64,000 bases of DNA, taken from NCBI RefSeq assembly GCF_020782115.1, contig NZ_JAJGMW010000006.1, positions 113,190-177,189 on the forward strand. Direction: 5' to 3'. Each line of letters starts with the position of its first letter. Positions within the stretch are counted from its first letter, which is position 1. Below the pieces are notes generated by a model, which worked only from the letters and a program-made list of their open reading frames with translations, ran no database searches and was not told where the DNA came from. The translations under genes and the position numbers were made by a program. The stretch comes from Leeuwenhoekiella parthenopeia (GTDB lineage Bacteria; Bacteroidota; Bacteroidia; Flavobacteriales; Flavobacteriaceae). Of this stretch, positions 8,761-17,029 are shown one piece after another.

Positions 8761-9585
8761 TTATTTATCCTGCTTCTCTACGAAAGCTTCCATCACCGCA
8801 TCGCTTACGCCCATATTGCTAAATCCACCATCGTGGAAAAGGTTTTGAAGCGTAACTTTTTTAGTAAGATCTGAAAACAGCGAAATGGTATAGTCTGCAC
8901 AATCCTGTGCGGTTGCGTTGCCTAACGGACTCATTTTTTCGGCATAGGCTATAAAACCGTCAAAACCTTTAACCCCCTGGCCGGCAGTGGTAGGAGTTGG
9001 TGATTGTGAAATGGTGTTTACACGCACTTTTTTATCACGGCCAAAGAAATACCCGAAGCTTCGTGCAATGCTCTCCAAATAAGCTTTGTTATCTGCCATA
9101 TCGTTATAATCCGGGAATACGCGCTGCGCTGCCATATAGGTAAGGGCAACAATACTACCCCACTCATTCATCGCATCTTGCTTGTATAAAACCTGCATAG
9201 TCTTGTGAAAAGACATCGCGCTTACATCTGTTCCTTTTTGAGTCCAGTCGTAATTCTGATCGGTATAGTGCTTGCCTTTGCGCACGTTGATAGACATCCC
9301 GATACTGTGAAGTACAAAATCAAGCTTTCCGCCCAATTCTTCTACTGCTCCGGCTACCAGTTTCTCCAAATCCTCTACAGATGTTGCGTCTGCAGGAATA
9401 ATTTTGGAACCTGTTTTTTCGGCCAGTTTATTTATTGATCCCATTCGCATAGCGATGGGAGCATTGGTAAGAACAAAGGTACCCCCTTCTTCGTGAACAC
9501 GTTCTGCGGTTTTCCAGGCAATAGAATTTTCATCTAATGCCCCAAAAATAATACCTCGTTTTCCCTTAAGTAAATTATAAGACAT
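8761..9585 (-). CDS. fabI: enoyl-[acyl-carrier-protein] reductase (NADH)
   Basis: The 274-aa cytosolic short-chain dehydrogenase catalyses the last step of each fatty-acid elongation cycle. The FabI-type N-terminus (GKRGIIFGALDENSIAW) carries the NAD-binding loop. The region ALTYMAAQRVFPDYNDMADNK holds the catalytic Tyr and Lys in FabI spacing. Length is normal for the family. A TATATTTG element lies 24 bases upstream, and a terminator closes the gene, so fabI appears to be monocistronic downstream of recN. Confidence 0.96.
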   Translation of the reverse strand: MSYNLLKGKRGIIFGALDENSIAWKTAERVHEEGGTFVLTNAPIAMRMGSINKLAEKTGSKIIPADATSVEDLEKLVAGAVEELGGKLDFVLHSIGMSINVRKGKHYTDQNYDWTQKGTDVSAMSFHKTMQVLYKQDAMNEWGSIVALTYMAAQRVFPDYNDMADNKAYLESIARSFGYFFGRDKKVRVNTISQSPTPTTAGQGVKGFDGFIAYAEKMSPLGNATAQDCADYTISLFSDLTKKVTLQNLFHDGGFSNMGVSDAVMEAFVEKQDK

Positions 9586-9608
9586 AATAGTTGTTTAATT
9601 TAAGTGGT

Positions 9609-9616
9609 CAAATATA
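9609..9616 (-). promoter_or_regulatory. candidate -7 element for fabI
   Basis: TATATTTG on the minus strand is an exact TAnnTTTG match 23 bases upstream of the fabI ATG. No TTG is found at 18-20 bp spacing upstream. Confidence 0.5.
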
Positions 9617-9623
9617 CATTTTA

Positions 9624-11276
9624 TTAATCAAGAAGTTGTCTTGCGTGCTCAAAAGCCGACTCAGAAGTAGCCTTGCCCCCCAGCATTTCTGCCAACTCTG
9701 CAATACGCTCTTCTTTGGTCAAAGCCCGTATGGCCGTTGTTGTTTTTTGATCTTTATCTTCTTTATAAACCTTAAAATGCGAAGCACCCTGCCCTGCTAT
9801 CTGAGGCAGATGCGTGATACTTAGCAATTGCATACGCGAACCCATAGCCTTCATAATACGACCCATTTTTAAAGCCACCTCGCCACTGACCCCGGTATCA
9901 ATTTCATCAAAAATTAAGGTTGGTAAATTGGCATAATCGCTTAAAACAGATTTGATCGCCAGCATAATTCGCGAAAGTTCTCCGCCTGAGGCCGCTTTCT
10001 TCAATTCCTGCGCCCGCATACCCTTATTTGCAGTAAACAGAAAATGCAACTCATCTTTACCATTCTCCAGGAATGCCGTGCTATCGGTGAGACTTACCTC
10101 AAAACGCGCATTAGGCATACCTAAATCAATCAGAATTAAACGAAGGCGCTCGGTAAGGGCCGGCAAAATTGCCTTACGCTGTGACGTAAGTTTTTTAGCC
10201 AGTTCTTCAAGATCTAACCTGGCCTGAGCAATTTCGCGTTCAAGCCTTAAAATATCGGCATCAAGATTATTTAGAGATTGTACCTCTTCATCAAGTTGCT
10301 CCCGAATGTTGATTAACTCCTCAACCGTATCGACCTGATGTTTCTTTTGTAAGTCAAAAATCAGCTTTAAGCGGTTTTCCACTTTAGCAAGTTCTTCAGG
10401 ATCGCTTTCGGTATCTGAAGCCAGATCATTTATAGTCTCTGCAATATCTTCCAGCTCTATATGTGCAGCCTCCAGCCTGCTGCTGAGCTCACTAAACTGA
10501 TTCCCGAAACCGGCAAGTTTTGATAGTTTTACCTTAACCGCCAGCAACAGATCATTAACTCCCAGCTCTTCCTGGCCGAGGGTTTGGTAAGCTTCTGCCA
10601 GAGATTCGGTTATGACTTCGACATTATTTAAAGTTTCAAAAGAAGATTCAAGACTTTCCTGCTCGCCCGTCTTTAAATTTGCTGCAAGCAATTCTTCGAG
10701 CAAATAGGACTTATATTCTTCTTCTTTTTGGGCTTCCTCTTTGAGTTTACGCAGTTTTTTGAGGTCCTGCTCTTTTTTTCGATAAGACTTAAATAAAAGT
10801 TTGTAAGCCGAAAGGATTTCTGCATTTTCAGCAAAGGCATCAATCACCTGAAACTGAAAGTCCAGACCCGTCACCTCAAGCGTCTGGTGCTGGCTGTGAA
10901 TATCTACCAGTCTTTCGCCCAAAGCACTTAATTGCTGCAGGGTTACCGGAGTATCATTTACAAATGCCCTGCTCTTCCCGCTGGGTAAAATCTCACGGCG
11001 AACAATAGTAGTAGACTCGTAATCCAGATCTTCCTGTTCAAAAAGCTTTTTGAGATCATACGATTGAATATTGAAATGCGCCTCGATTACGCACTTATCT
11101 TCCGGATTACCAATACTGCTTAAATCGGCACGCTTTCCTAAAATTAAACCCAAAGCGCCCAGCAATATAGACTTACCGGCTCCCGTTTCACCGGTAATTA
11201 CCGTAAAGCCCTCTGTAAACTGAAGCTGTACTTCTTCAATTAAGGCGTAATTTTTTATGTGTAGTTGACTTAACAA
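9624..11276 (-). CDS. recN: DNA repair protein RecN
   Basis: The 550-aa SMC-like ATPase acts in double-strand break repair. The Walker A motif GETGAGKS lies at residues 29-36, a long charged coiled coil spans about 150-360, and the ABC-type signature region and Walker B (LIFDEIDTGVSG) lie near residue 460. Length is normal. The start is TTG at 11276, which begins the family-typical LxQLxIKNYALI; no ATG is available nearby. It begins 5 bases after the stop of the upstream small membrane protein gene, so the two are co-transcribed. Confidence 0.95.
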   Translation of the reverse strand: MLSQLHIKNYALIEEVQLQFTEGFTVITGETGAGKSILLGALGLILGKRADLSSIGNPEDKCVIEAHFNIQSYDLKKLFEQEDLDYESTTIVRREILPSGKSRAFVNDTPVTLQQLSALGERLVDIHSQHQTLEVTGLDFQFQVIDAFAENAEILSAYKLLFKSYRKKEQDLKKLRKLKEEAQKEEEYKSYLLEELLAANLKTGEQESLESSFETLNNVEVITESLAEAYQTLGQEELGVNDLLLAVKVKLSKLAGFGNQFSELSSRLEAAHIELEDIAETINDLASDTESDPEELAKVENRLKLIFDLQKKHQVDTVEELINIREQLDEEVQSLNNLDADILRLEREIAQARLDLEELAKKLTSQRKAILPALTERLRLILIDLGMPNARFEVSLTDSTAFLENGKDELHFLFTANKGMRAQELKKAASGGELSRIMLAIKSVLSDYANLPTLIFDEIDTGVSGEVALKMGRIMKAMGSRMQLLSITHLPQIAGQGASHFKVYKEDKDQKTTTAIRALTKEERIAELAEMLGGKATSESAFEHARQLLD

Positions 11277-11281
11277 TGTAT

Positions 11282-11443
11282 TTATTTGGCTTTTTTGTAT
11301 GAAAAAACTCCAGTTATGGCAAATGCCAGACCCGATCCCGCTAGTATTCCTCCCAAAAAACCCATGAGGTCACCTGAAGAAAAATTTAAAATTAATATGC
11401 CTGAAACCAACGATACTATTCCCAGAAGACGGACTTTATTCAT
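11282..11443 (-). CDS. small two-helix membrane protein
   Basis: A 53-aa protein if it starts at the ATG at 11443; an upstream in-frame start at 11467 would add eight residues. It has two hydrophobic stretches separated by a short SSGDLMG-type turn and ends in KKAK. A glycine-rich second helix (GFLGGILAGSGLAFAITG) favours real membrane insertion. It lies between a promoter-like element and recN, on the same strand, 5 bases upstream of recN. I do not recognise the family. An antisense frame also exists but has no membrane or conserved pattern. Confidence 0.55.
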   Translation of the reverse strand: MNKVRLLGIVSLVSGILILNFSSGDLMGFLGGILAGSGLAFAITGVFSYKKAK

Positions 11444-11501
11444 CATAATCAATACTAAATTAAACAAGATCTACGCAAGCTAAAGATACTCTTGAACATT
11501 C

Positions 11502-11509
11502 CAAAAATA
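11502..11509 (-). promoter_or_regulatory. candidate -7 element for small membrane protein-recN operon
   Basis: TATTTTTG on the minus strand matches TAnnTTTG exactly, about 58 bases ahead of the 11443 ATG. No clear -33 TTG. Confidence 0.4.
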
Positions 11510-11531
11510 AGCGGATAGTTTTATTCTTTTA

Positions 11532-12413
11532 TTATTTAATCTGTTGCCAGTAGGTAGATTTTGTAGGCGCCACTTTATTAAGTACTGAAACCAGATTACT
11601 TATATTTACCTGCGGCCCTCCCGAAAAAATAGCAGCAATTTCTTCTGCCTTTGAGTCAAAAAATACCCGTGTCAGAAAATTATTGGGACGGCTGTTATAG
11701 AGCTGGTTAAAAAGCGCAAGGCTTACCGCAATAGATTGTTTGGCCTCCCGTTCGCTTTGGGCCATATAGTCAAGGCCGTTACGGTGATAGGCATACATGG
11801 CATCAAAAAACTCTCTGAAATTGGGAGAGAGTAAATCCTGATTAAGACGATAGCGCGACTGGGTTCCGCTTTGAGCAGACCAGCCATCACTTACCTGTTG
11901 TTGTGCCGTATTTATAATCTGCTTGGCCTCTTCAAAATAAGGTTCTCCGGCTCCCAATTCGTATGATGCCGCATCAAGACCTATAATGGTGTAGGCATAA
12001 AAAGCCAAAACCGAAATAAGATTGGAATCAAACGTATTTGCATTGTAATTGAGTGGTTGAAACTCGGTATACTGAAAATTGAACTGCCGGTCGTTAAAGT
12101 TTAAAATCGGTGTGTTGTAGGTACTGTTATAAACCGGGCGGGACGATTGTACCTGAATTGTTGCTGTAAAAAAATCTGAATTGATGTTAGATACAATGAT
12201 AGCCAGGCTGCAATCTATTTTTTCCTGCTGTTTCATATTGAGATCTGTCCAGCTGGTTTTATTCATAAACTCTGTAATCTCTGATTGCAGGGTTCTAAAT
12301 ACCTGCAGATTGCTTTGACCCGTTTGCTCTGCGTTGATACTTACCGTGCAATTGAGTTCCTGAGCTTGCAGGCTCCAGGTAAGGATCGAAAGAATAAAGA
12401 GCAGTTTACGCAT
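11532..12413 (-). CDS. DUF4835 family exported protein
   Basis: The 293-aa protein starts with a signal peptide (about residues 1-17, ending in LQAQ). The mature part matches the DUF4835 pattern seen downstream of coaBC throughout Bacteroidota: ELNCTVSINAEQTGQSN at the N-terminus, an LNFNDRQFNFQYTEFQPL block, and the ISNLVSVLNKVAPTKS ending. The function is not established; export to the periplasm is inferred from the signal peptide. Its start overlaps the coaBC stop by 8 bases, a strong sign of co-translation. The family assignment rests on recall of sequence and context, not on a search. Confidence 0.85.
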   Translation of the reverse strand: MRKLLFILSILTWSLQAQELNCTVSINAEQTGQSNLQVFRTLQSEITEFMNKTSWTDLNMKQQEKIDCSLAIIVSNINSDFFTATIQVQSSRPVYNSTYNTPILNFNDRQFNFQYTEFQPLNYNANTFDSNLISVLAFYAYTIIGLDAASYELGAGEPYFEEAKQIINTAQQQVSDGWSAQSGTQSRYRLNQDLLSPNFREFFDAMYAYHRNGLDYMAQSEREAKQSIAVSLALFNQLYNSRPNNFLTRVFFDSKAEEIAAIFSGGPQVNISNLVSVLNKVAPTKSTYWQQIK

Positions 12414-13617
12414 ACCGTTTTTGTTGTATTAATTGAAACAGGTCCTGAGCAACCGCTTCTTTAGGCTTCAGTTCCTGCGGAAGGATCTCACCTTCACGGG
12501 TGATGAAAGTTACTTTATTTGTTTCGGTTTTAAAACCTGCTCCGGTGTCGTTTAGCGAATTGAGTACTATGAGGTCCAGATTCTTGCGTGACAGCTTTCC
12601 TTTTGCATTTTCAATCTCATTTTCAGTCTCAAGGGCAAAACCCACCAGAAACTGATTTTGCTTGTGCTCTCCCATATATTTTAAAATATCGGGAGTAGGC
12701 TCGAGATTGATTTGAAGCGACGCAGCCTGTTTCTTGATTTTTTGATCAGCAACGGCTGAAGGGCGATAATCTGCTACGGCAGCTGCTGCAATGGCAATAT
12801 CTGTATCCGGATATTGAGACTTAACGACCTGAAACATCTCCTCCGCAGAAGTAACATCAATACGTTCAACGCTTTTATGTGTCAATTTTAAATGCGTGGG
12901 ACCGCAAACCAATACCACCGAAGCACCCAGAGATGCCGCTGTTTCAGCTATTGCAAAACCCATTTTCCCACTGCTGTGATTACCAATAAAACGCACCGGA
13001 TCTATGGCTTCGTATGTAGGCCCCGCGGTAATCAGGACCTTTTTCCCGCGCAACGGAAGCTTTCCTGCAATATCTTCCTCAATAAATGCGACAATGTCCT
13101 CGGGCTCTGCCATTCTTCCTTTGCCCTCAAGACCGCTAGCGAGCTCTCCGCTTGTAGCGGGAATCATAACGTTTCCGTACGAAATAAGTTTTTCAAAAGA
13201 CTGAGAAGTGCTGGGATGCCTGTACATATCCAAATCCATCGCAGGAGCAAAATATACAGGACATTTCGCAGATAAATACGTGGCCAGCAAAAGGTTGTCT
13301 GAAGCCCCTGACGCCATCTTAGACAGGGTGTTAGCCGTAGCAGGTGCAATAACAAAGAAATCGGCCCAAAGGCCGAGTTCTACGTGATTATTCCAAACGG
13401 CATTTTCATCTTCTTCGTTTGTGAAAAAAGAAAGTACCGGGTTTTTAGATAAGGTTGAAAGGGTAAGCGGGGTAACAAACTCTTTGGCATCTGGTGTCAT
13501 CACCACACGCACTTCTGCTCCGGCTTTAATAAAGCCTCTAACCAAAAAAGCCGCTTTATAAGCAGCTATCCCGGCGGTTACTCCAAGTAAAACTTTTTTA
13601 CCGCTTAAAACAGACAT
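12406..13617 (-). CDS. coaBC: bifunctional phosphopantothenoylcysteine decarboxylase/phosphopantothenate-cysteine ligase
   Basis: The 403-aa enzyme joins phosphopantothenate to cysteine (CTP-dependent CoaB) and decarboxylates the product (FMN-dependent CoaC) in coenzyme A synthesis. The N-terminal CoaC domain (about 1-180) has the GVTAGIAAYKA flavin-binding start and the NNHVELG active-site histidine. The CoaB domain begins near residue 185 with ITAGPTYEAIDPVRFIGNHSSGKMG. The length is normal. It starts 2 bases after the rpoZ-like stop and overlaps DUF4835, forming one operon. Confidence 0.97.
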   Translation of the reverse strand: MSVLSGKKVLLGVTAGIAAYKAAFLVRGFIKAGAEVRVVMTPDAKEFVTPLTLSTLSKNPVLSFFTNEEDENAVWNNHVELGLWADFFVIAPATANTLSKMASGASDNLLLATYLSAKCPVYFAPAMDLDMYRHPSTSQSFEKLISYGNVMIPATSGELASGLEGKGRMAEPEDIVAFIEEDIAGKLPLRGKKVLITAGPTYEAIDPVRFIGNHSSGKMGFAIAETAASLGASVVLVCGPTHLKLTHKSVERIDVTSAEEMFQVVKSQYPDTDIAIAAAAVADYRPSAVADQKIKKQAASLQINLEPTPDILKYMGEHKQNQFLVGFALETENEIENAKGKLSRKNLDLIVLNSLNDTGAGFKTETNKVTFITREGEILPQELKPKEAVAQDLFQLIQQKRYA

Positions 13618-13619
13618 GA

Positions 13620-13943
13620 CTACTGTTTTGTAGTCGTGTCGCGGTAGTAGATTTTATCTTCTAACCACTCCTGTACTGCCATTGCGTGAGGCTTTGGCAA
13701 ACGCTCGTAGTATTTAGATACTTCAATCTGCTCCTTGTTCTCAAAAATTTCTTCAAGGCTATCGCTATAGGTAGCAAACTCATCAAGCTTCTCTAAAAGT
13801 TCACGCTTGATTTCGGTGTTGATTTGGGTCGCACGTTTAGCAATGATTGAGATGGCCTCATAAATGTTTCCGGTAGGAGCATCAATCTCACTTCTGTTGA
13901 AGGTAACGGTATTTACGGGTGCATCAAGGTTTTTAACGTCCAT
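13620..13943 (-). CDS. RpoZ-like RNA polymerase omega subunit, Bacteroidota type
   Basis: The 107-aa protein fits the divergent omega subunit of Bacteroidota. The region GNIYEAISIIAKRATQIN carries the omega-type helix that clamps the beta' subunit. The acidic C-terminus with YERLPKPHAMAVQEWLEDK is specific to this lineage. It lies between bamD and coaBC, 19 bases after bamD, an order conserved in many Flavobacteriaceae. The assignment is by family resemblance; a few annotations call it hypothetical. Confidence 0.85.
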   Translation of the reverse strand: MDVKNLDAPVNTVTFNRSEIDAPTGNIYEAISIIAKRATQINTEIKRELLEKLDEFATYSDSLEEIFENKEQIEVSKYYERLPKPHAMAVQEWLEDKIYYRDTTTKQ

Positions 13944-13962
13944 GGTATTCGCTTTAAATTTA

Positions 13963-14754
13963 TTAGGAATAATTTTCTAAAATAGCATCAATATCTTCTC
14001 GTAATGCATCGGCTTGTTCACGGTATTCTCCTTCCGGAAAGTAACGTATTAAAGTTTCATACATTTCAATAGCTTCATTTAATCGCGGTTTTACGAGTAC
14101 ATTTATACTTTTTGAACCGTATTGATACTGAGAATCAAATTTATAAAACAATGCGGCTTCCCGAAAGGGTGAACCGGGATAATCTGATAAAAAGTCGTCG
14201 AAGGCAGCAATTGCAGTAGGATAATCCATAATCTTATGCCATCCTTTGGCAATTTCGTAGGACTTCTTCTGCAATTTTACACTCAACTCCTGAATGCGAT
14301 CACTGGCATCATCGGCATATTCAGACTCAGGATATGCGGTGATAAACAGCTGTAACTGGTCAAGACCTTTCTCGGTCTCGCTCTGGTCGAGCTGGTAATT
14401 TGGTGACAGAGCAGCATAACTCATCGCTGCCTTGTACTGCGCCTCTTCAGCCTTCTGAGAATCGGGATAGGAAGATACAAAACGATCAAACTGGTATCCG
14501 GACAGGTAATAATCTCCTACCTGATACAACGCATCTGCATTGAGGAACATAATACGTTCGGCCTGTGGCTTACCGCGATAGGATGGAACAATTTGATCCC
14601 AAAGTTTAAGGGATTTGCGGTATTTCCCAATATCATATAGCGAATCAGCAAAAGCATACTTCGCTCCCATATCTTCAGATTTTAAAATCTTTTGATATTC
14701 ACTACAGGAGGCCAGTGTTAACACTGCTAAAACTACCGGGATTGTCTTCTTCAT
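13963..14754 (-). CDS. bamD: outer membrane assembly lipoprotein BamD
   Basis: The 263-aa lipoprotein is part of the BAM complex that inserts beta-barrels into the outer membrane. A short signal peptide ends in the lipobox LASC. The mature part has TPR-like helix pairs (FADSLYDIGKYRKSLKLWDQI, AALFYKFDSQYQYG, EAIEMYETLIRYFPEG). The start is set at the ATG at 14754 because an upstream in-frame ATG (14769) sits at the predicted transcription start, 5 bases past the -7 element. It leads an operon with rpoZ-like, coaBC and DUF4835. Confidence 0.93.
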   Translation of the reverse strand: MKKTIPVVLAVLTLASCSEYQKILKSEDMGAKYAFADSLYDIGKYRKSLKLWDQIVPSYRGKPQAERIMFLNADALYQVGDYYLSGYQFDRFVSSYPDSQKAEEAQYKAAMSYAALSPNYQLDQSETEKGLDQLQLFITAYPESEYADDASDRIQELSVKLQKKSYEIAKGWHKIMDYPTAIAAFDDFLSDYPGSPFREAALFYKFDSQYQYGSKSINVLVKPRLNEAIEMYETLIRYFPEGEYREQADALREDIDAILENYS

Positions 14755-14773
14755 TAAGCTTAAAAACATCGTG

Positions 14774-14802
14774 CAAAAATAGGTTTTTTCTAAGGATTAC
14801 AA
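14774..14802 (-). promoter_or_regulatory. bamD promoter
   Basis: On the minus strand TTG (14800-14802) is followed after 18 bases by TATTTTTG (14774-14781), a good Bacteroidota -33/-7 pair. It fills the gap between dapA and bamD and indicates an mRNA start near 14768. Confidence 0.65.
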
Positions 14803-14805
14803 AAC

Positions 14806-15687
14806 TTAAAGACCGTTGTCTTGAAGGTATGTTGCAATATCCTGTTTTAAAGCTTCAGTCGCAGCCATCAAAGGGAGTCGCACCACATCTTTACAAAGCC
14901 CTTTGTGTGCCAGTAAAGCCTTGATTCCTGAAGGGTTGCCTTCAGCAAAAATTAAATCTGTAGCACGCATTAATTTATAATGTTTGGCATAAGCCGTTTC
15001 AAAGTTCCCGCTTAAACCTTCACGCATCATACTTGAGAAAATCTCAGGTAAGCCCTGCCCAAGGACCGATATGACGCCTTCTCCCCCAACACTAACGGTA
15101 GGTAACGCAATCATATCGTCTCCCGAAAGGACCAAAAATCCTTCGGGACGGTCTTTTATAAGGCGCATCATCTGGGTAATATCACCCATGGCTTCTTTTA
15201 CGCCTATAATATTTGATTCGGTATTAGCCAGTTTAATAACCGTTTCAGGCAACACGTTGCTACCCGTTCTACCCGGAACATTGTAAAGGATGACAGGCAA
15301 CTTTGAAGCTTTTGCAACCTGTGTATAATGCGCAAAAATACCTGCCTGAGATGGGCGGTTATAGTATGGAGAAACCGAAAGAACAGCACTAAAGGCTGAA
15401 ACATCCTTCTTCTTCAAAGACTCTGTAAGCGCGGCGGTGTTATTCCCTCCTGCCCCTAAAACCAGGGGTAAGCGACCGGCATTAACTTCAACGGCTTTTT
15501 TGATTACCAACTGTTGCTCTTCGGCATTTAATGTGGCATTTTCGGCTGTAGTGCCCAAAATCACCAAATATTCGGTGCCACCTTCAATATTATACTCGAT
15601 GATTTTAGCCAGAGCATCAAAATCAACTGAATAATCGTCATTAAATGGTGTTATCAATGCAACACCTGTTCCTTTTAACTCGTGCAT
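14806..15687 (-). CDS. dapA: 4-hydroxy-tetrahydrodipicolinate synthase
   Basis: The 293-aa class I aldolase condenses pyruvate with aspartate semialdehyde, the first dedicated step towards diaminopimelate and lysine. Visible motifs are the GTTAENATL nucleophile-elbow region, YYNRPSQAG, VILYNVPGRTG and the Schiff-base lysine in GVKEAMGD. Length is normal. The gene starts 1 base after the DUF6913-like stop, in one operon with it. dapF, later in the same pathway, lies at 32.4 kb in this window. Confidence 0.96.
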   Translation of the reverse strand: MHELKGTGVALITPFNDDYSVDFDALAKIIEYNIEGGTEYLVILGTTAENATLNAEEQQLVIKKAVEVNAGRLPLVLGAGGNNTAALTESLKKKDVSAFSAVLSVSPYYNRPSQAGIFAHYTQVAKASKLPVILYNVPGRTGSNVLPETVIKLANTESNIIGVKEAMGDITQMMRLIKDRPEGFLVLSGDDMIALPTVSVGGEGVISVLGQGLPEIFSSMMREGLSGNFETAYAKHYKLMRATDLIFAEGNPSGIKALLAHKGLCKDVVRLPLMAATEALKQDIATYLQDNGL

Positions 15688-15688
15688 G

Positions 15689-16204
15689 CTAATCTATGCG
15701 GTTTACAATTTTCAAATATTTAATAACCTCAGCTTTAAAAACTTCGGGTTGATCAGGACGTGTCTGTATGCTCAAATCCTGAAAACAGTCTGAAGCCTCT
15801 TGCTGAAATCCGACCTTAAAAGCTGCCTGGGAGCTGGCTTTTAAAAAGTCCAAAAATACATTTTCTCTTTGGTAATAACTGATTAAGAATCTAAAAGGTT
15901 TTGCACTAAAATCACTAAGATTTACAGTTTTGACAGCGCCCCAAAGGCTAAAATCAGAATTCGAGAAACACAGTACTTCAGCGGTATGACTATTCTGCTT
16001 ATTTTTAGAATATGCCAAAATCTCTACCGCAGCCTCTGCAGACAGAGCGCTTGCCAATTTTTTTAGAAATTCAAAATCAGAAAACTCATCTGCATTAACC
16101 AGAATCCCTATTCGCTCTTCGAATGCAGCTACCCTCTTCTGAGAATCAGTATTACGAAGAATTTCGAGCTTTCTTTTAATGAAATTCTGTCTGCTTAAAT
16201 ACAA
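15689..16204 (-). CDS. DUF6913-like protein, upstream partner of dapA
   Basis: A 171-aa cytosolic protein without signal or membrane segments. It has a basic N-terminus and an alpha/beta pattern (RIGILVNADEFSDFEFLKKLA, then NSDFSLWGAV and FRFLISYYQRENVFLDFL). I recognise it as resembling DUF6913 proteins that precede dapA in Flavobacteriaceae; no function is known. The frame contains no internal Met, so TTG at 16204 is the likely start. The -33/-7 promoter at 16227-16255 places the mRNA start about 17 bases upstream. Confidence 0.75.
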   Translation of the reverse strand: MYLSRQNFIKRKLEILRNTDSQKRVAAFEERIGILVNADEFSDFEFLKKLASALSAEAAVEILAYSKNKQNSHTAEVLCFSNSDFSLWGAVKTVNLSDFSAKPFRFLISYYQRENVFLDFLKASSQAAFKVGFQQEASDCFQDLSIQTRPDQPEVFKAEVIKYLKIVNRID

Positions 16205-16226
16205 AACATCTACTTTTGTTAGGCGA

Positions 16227-16255
16227 CAAATGTACTTAATTCTACCACACTACAA
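16227..16255 (-). promoter_or_regulatory. promoter of the DUF6913-dapA operon
   Basis: Minus strand TTG (16253-16255), 18-base spacer, TACATTTG (16227-16234). Both elements match the Bacteroidota consensus. Confidence 0.65.
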
Positions 16256-16277
16256 ATCCCCTAAAAAATTCTTACGT

Positions 16278-17027
16278 ATGCATAAAAAGTTTTTCCTGCT
16301 GAGTGCACTTTTTGCTCTTATTGCCTGTAAACAATCACAGGTTACGCTTAAGGCTATAGAAGGGACTCAACTTGCAATTACAGACAGCCTTGCTCAAGAT
16401 CAGGAAGTTCTTGATTACATAGCTCCTTATCAAAAACACATTAGCGAAGAAATGAGTGCAGTGCTGGCTTATGCCCCACAAAGCCATTCAAAAACCGAAG
16501 GCCCCTACAACACCGCCATCGGAAATATGATGGCAGATGCGGTTTACGAATTAAGCAACCCCATTTTTAAAAAGCGTACCGGCAATGCCATAGACGGTGT
16601 TCTTCTTAACCACGGCGGGATCAGATCTACGCTAAATGCAGGCGAGGTTACCATGCGCACCGCTTACGACATCATGCCTTTTGAAAACAGCATTATTGTT
16701 GTCGAGCTCACAGCAGACAAAGTGCGCGACATGTTTACCTACCTTAAAAGCGGAAAGGCTCATCCCATCGCCAATATGCAACTTGTTTTGACTGAAGACG
16801 ATTCTATTGTGAAGGCAACTGTAAATGGCAAACCTGTTGAGGACGGACAAACCTATTTTATTGCCACTAATGACTACCTGAGACAGGGCGGAGACGGAAT
16901 GGTGTTTTTTGCAGATCCGGTAAGCGAAACCGTTCTTGATTACAAGGTTCGCTCGGTCCTGATCGATTATTTTAAAGAAAAAGATACCATTGCACCGGTA
17001 CGCGACAACCGTTTTATAAAGGAATAA
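16278..17027 (+). CDS. 5'-nucleotidase C-terminal domain lipoprotein
   Basis: The 249-aa protein starts at the ATG at 16278, which gives a lipoprotein signal ending in LIAC (C17); upstream in-frame Mets lack a signal and run into the divergent promoter. The mature part is the substrate-binding domain of UshA-type 5'-nucleotidases: GPYNTAIGNMMADAV, LNHGGIRSTL, the MPFENSIIVVELT block and YFIATNDYLRQGGDGM. The catalytic metallophosphatase domain is absent and is encoded by the next gene, 2 bases away. The two products probably assemble in the envelope to hydrolyse nucleotides; this is inference. Confidence 0.92.
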   Translation: MHKKFFLLSALFALIACKQSQVTLKAIEGTQLAITDSLAQDQEVLDYIAPYQKHISEEMSAVLAYAPQSHSKTEGPYNTAIGNMMADAVYELSNPIFKKRTGNAIDGVLLNHGGIRSTLNAGEVTMRTAYDIMPFENSIIVVELTADKVRDMFTYLKSGKAHPIANMQLVLTEDDSIVKATVNGKPVEDGQTYFIATNDYLRQGGDGMVFFADPVSETVLDYKVRSVLIDYFKEKDTIAPVRDNRFIKE

Positions 17028-17029
17028 TT

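Noticed and set aside
11286..11483. Plus-strand small gene opposite the small membrane protein
   Set aside because: The product is polar and proline-rich with no helix or motif, whereas the minus frame has two clear membrane helices and fits the operon.
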